Below, one piece after another: positions 57,524 to 64,000 of a DNA stretch of 64,000 bases. The notes beneath the pieces were generated by a model. It had not been told where the DNA came from and ran no database searches. It saw only the letters and a program-made list of their open reading frames with translations. Location of the stretch: contig JAIWNE010000014.1 of assembly GCA_025331445.1 (NCBI GenBank), positions 124,001-188,000 of the forward strand, given 5' to 3'. The translations under genes were made by a program, and so were the position numbers. Every line of letters begins with the position of its first letter. The first letter of the stretch is position 1. The stretch is from Blakeslea trispora (taxonomy: Eukaryota > Mucoromycota > Mucoromycetes > Mucorales > Choanephoraceae).

Positions 57524-60500
57524 CTTTGAGATGGTGTAATTTGTTGATTTCAAAAGAACGAAAAAACGAAAGTCAAATAAAAAATTAAAAAAAAAAAAAG
57601 AGAGAAGAAAAGAGAGAAAAAGAGCGAAGGGAAAGGTTCTACTTTAGAAAGCTAAAAAAAAAAAAAAAAGTTTTGGGATTACAAGCAGGTATTTGTTGTA
57701 CTAGGTACGATATCACATTTACAAAGGCCGCCCTTTTTCTCTTTGTTACCTTTTTGTCTTTTTACTATTAATAATACAATTTATTCAACATTTGTCTCGG
57801 GTACTTTACTCTTCCTTTCTTCTCTCTTACCTTTATTACTTTGAAATCATGTATAAGCACAAGCCGTTTCATAGAAGCAAAGAAGCGAGAAAAAGAGGAG
57901 GAATATGGGCTATCAGAGGTATATGATTTGTGCTTAATTCATTAAAAGTTAGAGCCATTGTGCGGAGAAGTGAAACACGTTTTCAAGGTATTTTTTCGAT
58001 TTTTTTTTTTTGATAAACAGGCAGAAAGGATTTGTTCTACTAATATCAAGGCAAAGTCTTTTGAAAAGTATTAAATAGAACTTGCAGTAGTTCTGTTAGA
58101 CCATTATCTACTGATCCAAGTAAATTGCTCTATTTCTTATTATTCCCTCGATATCATCTTTTTACTGCAAAAAAAAAAATGTTTCCAGTTACAAAAAAAA
58201 AAAAAGAGAAACATCAATGAAGTTCATTTTAGCTGATTTTGAAAACACCGTATTACATAAAAAAAAAACCGTTTTTTAATGTTGTTAACTGGCTATCGTT
58301 CATGATAAGCAGCAGTTGTTTTAATGTTCTCCCGGAACCAGATAAACACAAAAGTAAACAAAGTGAAGAAAAAGTGTGAGAGAAAAAGAAAGATCTGCAT
58401 TTTTAATTTCTTTGCTCATGCAAAATAAATATTTCATCGGTCTCCTTTTTTTTTTTTTGCTTTTGCGCACAGTCCATAGATTTTCACTTTTTCTCTCCTC
58501 CTCCTAATTTTTCCTATAGCGCTTGAGTGACAACACCTCTTTCCTCTCGCTTTGAACTTGTTGAGGTCAAGTAAGCTATTTCATATTTCACCACTAATTT
58601 TCTTTTGTAGAAAGGAAGAAGAATGGGTTGATGTGCAGATCTAAAATTAATTCTTCTTTTATTCACCTTTTATAGCAACGCCATGTTGACAATAAAACGT
58701 ATATCTTACATTGCCATCAGTTCAATACAGCCAAGTATATAATTGCCTATAAGATTAAAGTTCAATTTAGGCTTTCATTTCAGTCTCTCTATTTTGCATG
58801 CAAAGAATAGTTTTTTTGCCTAAAGCAAAAACATTATCGACGCATCAACCACACGGAGCACGAAATAAAGCGAAAATGAAAGTTTATCTTACTTTTTTTT
58901 TTTGCTAATCTAACTAGACATGTCTCCGGCTGCATCTAAACAAAAAAGAAAGTCCGCGATCATGTTTAATTGACATTTTCTTTAGTGCGTATCTATTGGT
59001 TAATATTATCCTCTCTGCTTTTCTTCATCTATTGAAGTAACACGATGCTTCCAGATGTTTCTTATATCTCTTTTATATGGCAAGGGTTAATTGTTCAGTT
59101 AAGCAGTACACATTACCTTTGAAGAGATCGTTTTGATAGTTTAGTATTTATTCAGCACATTTTTCCAGTCATGATTTAGTTTGCATTATATACTACATCT
59201 GTGTATCCATGACAACTCTTTATTCTGGAAGCAGTTCAGTAGAGGCATAACAATAGCACATACAGTTATATTAGATGTTGTTGTTAAATGCTATACAAAT
59301 ACATGCCGATCTTCTTGTCTGTTTAGACAAGAAAAGTCAGCCATAGAGTAACTCTGACAGATTTGATCTTGCTCTTGCAATCAGCAGCGTCGTAGCTGTC
59401 AAGAGCTGAAGTGGCATCAGAATTCAACAAAGACCAAAAAGATGTTGCAACAGAAAGTTGATTTACTTACATTAAACCAAGCTATCACCTTTTTTGTAAG
59501 CACTAATCTCTTTTCATCTTAGAATATGTTGTAATATCAAAAAAAAATTAGTCCAATTGACTTAATATAAGTACTCAACATTACTAACGAACACGCTGCA
59601 AACTCATGCACCTCTGTGCGATCAACAGGAAGCCATATTAACAACTTTCTTTCATAAAGGTTACAACTGATTTATTGGAAATCCCAAAGACTATAATGAA
59701 ATGATGCATTTCAACCTCGCCTAAAAGCAGTTATCTTTTTTTTTCGGTCTTATGCTTGTGTATAGGGACAAGAAACTCTTAAAGATTTACATCTCATAAC
59801 AAATTTAGTTTCCGATCAAAAGCTTAAAAAAGATAATTTCAAGTGCACTGACACTTTTTTTTTTAAAAAAACTTGACATATGACATGCATGATAGCATCC
59901 AATGATTATTGAAAAGTATTCAGATGGCACCATACACACAGCATGAGGAGGAGGGGGGGATCAGCAATGGCGCAAATTTATCAAAAGATTGTAGCCTTTG
60001 ATTTTGTAAGAACAACTAATCCTTCAAGTTCAACAAATACTTTGAAACGATCTAAGCTGCAAGAATAGTAAAGCAAATTTTTTAGGGCTATGTATAGAGG
60101 CTTACATTTTTTTTTTTCATTTTAGATGCTCTCAACGAAATATCTTGGATTCTGGTTTTGTCAAGGAATGACTTTTAAAAAAAAAAAAGTTCATATTATA
60201 TCTTGAAAGCAGTAAGTCTTTACTGGAATCTCTTGTATTACATTAAAACCGAATGCTAAAATAAGCGACAGTAAGAGATGGATACTAAGTTTGAATCGCA
60301 CCAAAAAGAACAAATGGCTCAAATTGAACATTTGCAGGCGACAGTAAGTAATCCAAAAAAGGAAATAGACGAGGTGGACGCGTCAACACAATTTGAAAGA
60401 CATGATTGCAAACGAACGTGAGAAAGCAGAATGGAAAAATGGCAAATCTATATGAGGTGTCAAAAGTGTTGGTATCCTTTTTTTTTTTTCTTTTTAGCAA

Positions 60501-60665
60501 TAAAGAATTTGTTTGTATCATACACTGTTTTATGAATTACTTTCCTATTAAGCTAAAAAGAACAACCGGACCATGCATTTTTGTATGACAAATGTGCTTT
60601 ATTTTTTTTTATTATCTTTTTTTTTTTGTATAGTACAGCGCTTAGTCTTAAACGGATATCATTAT
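57524..60665. other. Gene-poor spacer (about 3.1 kb)
   Basis: Near-random AT-rich DNA. Two weak coding-like patches, a 30-codon spliceable frame from 57849 and a possible exon MDTKFESHQKEQ at about 60278, cannot be extended. A G7 run near 59950. No tRNA or other RNA gene recognised. Confidence 0.45.
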
Positions 60666-61389
60666 TTAATCAAATGAGACAGCCCATTGGTTGTTTTCAT
60701 CTTGTTGGTCGAAGGAAGTAACTTCGTTACCTTCATCGTTAAAGCCAATGTCATGAGAGTGAAGGTATTTACCAGTGGCAACATGACGGAGTACAACAGG
60801 AATATCAACACGCCAGAACTGAAGAAAGATTAATATTTGAAAATGATTTCTTTAAAGAAAACTTACATCGTCATAACGCTCATCATCTTCATCATATTGA
60901 AGGACTTCCCAAAGATCGTTATCGTCAGTGTTGTGGTCGTCACCAAAACAGGAGACTTCTTGTTGACCAGTGACAGGGCTTTCAATATCGTGTGAATGCA
61001 AGTTAGAACGGGTGGCGACGTGCTTAAGACGCACTTTGTCTTCGAAACCAACTTCATAACCAGCTTCTTCTTCAGTTACGACAGGAGGAATGACAATCCA
61101 AGTACTGTTGTCGCCTTGGGAACCGTTTGTGGCAAAGGTCTATGCAGGCATACATAAATTGCTGTTCCCTTTATCTTTCTTCTTCTCGAAGGAAACACTA
61201 ACTTACCGATTGTTGTCCAGAGCCACCTTCATAATGTTGACCTTCTACAGAGGTAAGGAAGCGGCCTGTGCTTACATGCTTGAGTGAGATGTGGTTACTA
61301 GAGTGATGTTTTAGTTATCCAAGTATCTAGTTGTTTCTACGTTTACATTACCCGAAGCGAATGATACCATCTTCTTGAGGACGAGACAT
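60666..61389 (-). CDS. MIR-repeat protein without signal peptide, 184 aa
   Basis: Four minus-strand exons, 61389-61352, 61297-61207, 61139-60867 and 60818-60666, join in frame. The protein begins MSRPQEDGIIRFGNHISLKH. Three beta-trefoil MIR-type units follow: HISLKHVSTGRFLTSVEGQH; VRLKHVATRSNLHSHDIESP; VVLRHVATGKYLHSHDIGFN. Each has the L+HVATxxxLHSH signature found in protein mannosyltransferases and SDF2-like proteins. Unlike SDF2, there is no signal peptide or ER-retention signal, so a cytosolic location is likely and mannosyltransferase activity is excluded. The middle unit is followed by an acidic stretch (GDDHNTDDNDLWEVLQYDED). A lectin-like or chaperone role is only a guess. Confidence 0.8.
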
Positions 61390-62575
61390 GTTGAATAATA
61401 TATATAATAAGAACTATAGAAAACAAGAGAAAAAGAAGAAAAAGAAGCAAAGAAAGACTTTAGACTTTATATAGCAAGGAATCAGGATGTTTGAAAAGCG
61501 GCTAAGAGTATCCGAAGCCAGATAGTATGCTATATTTATACTTTGTAACCCCGAGCGCTGACACTATTTTAGGTTTGCATTAAATGAATGCTTAGTTCAT
61601 CGTCATTGGAAGTGATGATGTTATTTTCTGTCTGCAAGAAAACAATGCAGCAGAAAGAGTGGCTGCTGATTCTTGCGCGTACCTACTTTCTAGAAAAACG
61701 AGCTTGTTATAGTAAAGATTTGCCTTATTCCTTTTTCTCTCATTTTTCGGTTTTTGTGAAGAGTATCATTATCTTTTCAGAAAAAGAAAACAAAAAGAGC
61801 AATAATCGCTTTAAATATCCGCTTTCTAGATGACTTTTGATTTATAGAGATTAGCAAATAGCCGCTAAAGATTTTCCTACTAGTATATTTATACACTTTG
61901 TTCATTGTATCTGACGTGTAGCATAGCAAAACCCTTATGCGTTGCAACAGCTAGCTAAAAGAAGAATGTATAAAAAAGAGACGCGTATATATGCAGAGCA
62001 TACGATATATCCAGGGCTTCTGCTGAGGTGCTTATTTTCCAAGGATAATCTCCATATTAGTAAGGTTTCTCGAGCATTATTCGATTGTCATTAACAACAT
62101 GTTTTTTTATTATTATAGCACCATTCATTCATAATACACCATCAATTGTGCGCGAAATAGAACAAATATTGTTGTTATCTTTTTAAGAGGAGATAATATT
62201 AACCTTTATTATGGTAAACTTGGTTTTCTAGGAAGCAGGTATGTATGATAAGAAGCCGAAAAAGTGGCCGCTACATTATTTCTGCACACGAAAAATAGGG
62301 CCAACACTCTCAATGGCGACAAGCTAAGCAGGAGATGTAGAGTCCTATTGTAGTGCGGTACCTTTGGAGAATCCAAAGTAGTCTAATCTATACACACGTG
62401 ACCTGATTGTTTTCCATGAGGCTTTAAGTTCGACTCTTCAGCACAAATCTTCTAGTGTTAAAACATGTCAGAAGCCACAGTTGAGACTTACACAACTTGC
62501 TGCGCCAAGCATAGCTATCCTTTTAGGGGCTTTTCATACCGTTCTCATCCTTATGCATGTCAATAACAAGTTGCG
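61390..62575. other. Spacer (about 1.2 kb)
   Basis: No gene recognised. The last 100 bp before the transposon relic may be a diverged piece of the transposase 5' coding end. Confidence 0.4.
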
Positions 62576-62967
62576 GAAAGGAAAACATTTGTTATATAGA
62601 TGTGAATTCCTAGAAGCAATTATCATAATCTGAAGGAGGAACCAAGATCACAATGTATAGTTCTTATTACTCAATGCTGCGTTACACTAGCATACGTGAT
62701 GGTCTTTTAAGATTTTAGCAGTACATCGACTTGCTTGATTTCCTTGGTCCCCCTCTATGTCTCCTCAGCTTAAGTTTTGAGAAATCAATTAACCTTTGAA
62801 AACCTTCACATAAAAACTGTTGTATAAATTTTCAGAAACTGAGTGGACCATCTTGTTCCTAACAGCCTAATGCACCGAGTTTTTTTATTCTTTTAAATGA
62901 AAGATTTTATGTGAAGATTTTTGAATGTTAACAATATTTTTGTTGTTATAAGTTTAGAGGCTCATTA
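62576..62967 (-). mobile_element. Relic of the transposon's right end
   Basis: Aligns end to end with 17579-17996 (upstream flank and right inverted repeat of the transposon at 15256-17996). Shared stretches include AGCAGTACAT-GAC-TG, GATTTCCTTGGTCCCC, CAGAAACTGAGTGGA and ATGTGAAGATTTTTGAAT. The terminal part reads AAGTTTAGAGGCTCATTA versus AAGTTCAGAGGCACGTTA, so the inverted repeat is decayed. No transposase coding body is left. Confidence 0.75.
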
Positions 62968-63235
62968 AGCGTGATTTCATTTATATGAGAACAACACACT
63001 CAAAATGAGATTGTGGGTGCTGCTTGGAGTATTGTTGTATCTGTTCAAATTCAATAGGTATGATTGTACAGCATAGCTTATAATAGTAGTAGGCTAATAA
63101 ATCAGATAAATTGACAGCTTGCTTTGAAACTCAGAGACATCACTTGATTGCAGCAAACGCCTACTAGTAAAAACGAATGTAGATAGCTGTCTCTTTCATT
63201 ACTTTTTTTTTTCTCTTATTTACAGATCCTAAAAG

Positions 63236-63980
63236 ATGAATAATTTTCAAGGCTTTCTTGAGAACTTGCCTTCTGTAGATGCTACTTTTAGTGTCAAGAG
63301 TAAAAAAGACCTCTACCAAGAATTGCAGCAGCTCAAGCAAGACTTGAAAAACCTTGACAAGGATTCAACTGAATATCAAGCTATTGCTGACAAGGTCCAA
63401 AAGATCAAAGAGAAATTTAGCCCTGAACTTTTAGAAGCCATTGATAAAGGTATAACCAATAGAGACATCGTCTTGATTATGCCTCCAAACACAAAACGAG
63501 ATCAAGCCGTATATATTCCAGCAAGTCTTAAAGAAGGGCTTACTGTGGTTATATGTCCTTTGATTGCAAACATCTACTATCATGCAAACAACATCCACCA
63601 TGAAGCAGGGATCGTACTAGCCTATCAAGGTTCAAACAAGAAATCTACCATCGCTAGACTTGGTGCGCAAAATACCTCTGTCAAAATGGTTTGTACCACA
63701 CCAGAATCTCTGTGGCAGGAACCACTCTTAAGAAGACTATGTGAATTTCACTCTCAGAAAAAGTTAGTTCGCTTTGTTGTTGATGAAGCACAGTACATTG
63801 ATCTACATCGGTTCCGCCCGTCGTTTGGAAATCTTTCCTGTTTAAAAACATACTTTCCAGATGTCCCCATTTCAACCTTCATGTCGGATTGCTCTGTTGC
63901 TACAAAATCAAAGGTCTTGACTACATTGAGAATAAGGGAAACAGAAATCACTCAAAGCGTGTACAAGATTTCTGCTAGGT
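63236..63980 (+). CDS. RecQ-like helicase with degenerate ATP-binding loop (5' part; continues past window)
   Basis: Starts at ATG 63236 after a TTTACAG-ending pyrimidine tract and stays open to a CTAG|GTATGC donor at 63980/63981; the rest lies outside the window. The N-terminus has a coiled-coil-like Lys/Leu stretch (DLYQELQQLKQDLKNL). The RecQ fold follows, but damaged. The Walker A, normally MPTGGGKS-x-CYQLPA, reads MPPNTKRDQAVYIPASL, with no GKS/T. GLTVVICPLIANI matches motif Ia, and the DEAH box reads VVDEAQYI. RFRPSFGNLSCLKTYFPDVP matches the RecQ-specific region after it. TFMSDCSVATKSKVLTTL stands in place of the motif III TATA segment. Loss of the Walker A Lys should abolish ATP hydrolysis. 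Either a pseudo-helicase or a decaying paralogue. Confidence 0.7.
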
Positions 63981-64000
63981 ATGCAATATCGTATTTTTGT

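Noticed and set aside
57849..58074. Possible two-exon mini-gene MYKHKPFHRSKEARKRGG
   Set aside because: Would encode only about 30 residues, no homologue recognised; the splice sites are common by chance.
60278..60480. Possible small gene starting MDTKFESHQKEQMAQ
   Set aside because: One exon-like stretch with a donor, but no downstream exon keeps an open frame.

Overview
The window looks like nuclear DNA of an early-diverging filamentous fungus, most likely Mucoromycota/Mucorales. It is strongly AT-rich, with long homopolymer-rich spacers. Genes are compact and broken by many short introns (roughly 45-80 nt) with GTAAG-type donors. The gene set is eukaryotic and fungal: ERG6, GATA factor, COX16, NudE-like, Tag1/DUF3712-like, RRT8/LDS-like, beta-tubulin and G-beta. 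Gene identities come from reading conserved motifs and splicing exons by eye; no database search was possible.

Layout. 0-10 kb: an ankyrin protein (-), an intact Tc1/IS630-type transposase-like ORF with a changed catalytic residue (+), a GATA zinc-finger factor (+), the CAF1/POP2 deadenylase (+), malate dehydrogenase ending in a PTS1-like AKL (+) and an RRT8/LDS-like membrane protein (-). 10-18 kb: an accessory stretch with a long empty spacer, a GC-richer nested tandem-repeat island between two imperfect direct repeats, and a complete but decayed DNA transposon with terminal inverted repeats and TA flanks (about 15256-17996). 18-31 kb: WDR55/JIP5 (-) divergent from a repeat-containing nuclear-looking protein (+), beta-tubulin (-), an O-fucosyltransferase-like type II membrane protein (-), COX16 (+) and a membrane SH3 protein (-). 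32-48 kb: a NudE-like dynein regulator (+), a 1692-residue Tag1/DUF3712-like membrane protein (-), IST1 (-), a four-helix MARVEL-like protein (-) and ERG6 (+). 48-64 kb: a nucleolin/NSR1-like RNA-binding protein (+), a two-helix small membrane protein (-), a coiled-coil protein (-), a Sel1-repeat protein with a CaaX-like end (+), RidA (-), G-beta (-), a MIR-repeat protein (-), a relic of the same transposon's end, and the 5' part of a RecQ-like helicase with a ruined ATP-binding loop (+), cut by the window edge.

The genes are mostly unrelated housekeeping units with no obvious cluster. Loose themes are membrane and vesicle biology (IST1, Tag1-like, ERG6, RRT8-like), the cytoskeleton (beta-tubulin, NudE) and RNA/ribosome biology (CAF1, WDR55, nucleolin-like). 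The most unusual content is the mobile-element layer: the TIR transposon and its relic, the catalytically altered transposase ORF, the decayed RecQ-like gene and the GC-rich repeat island.
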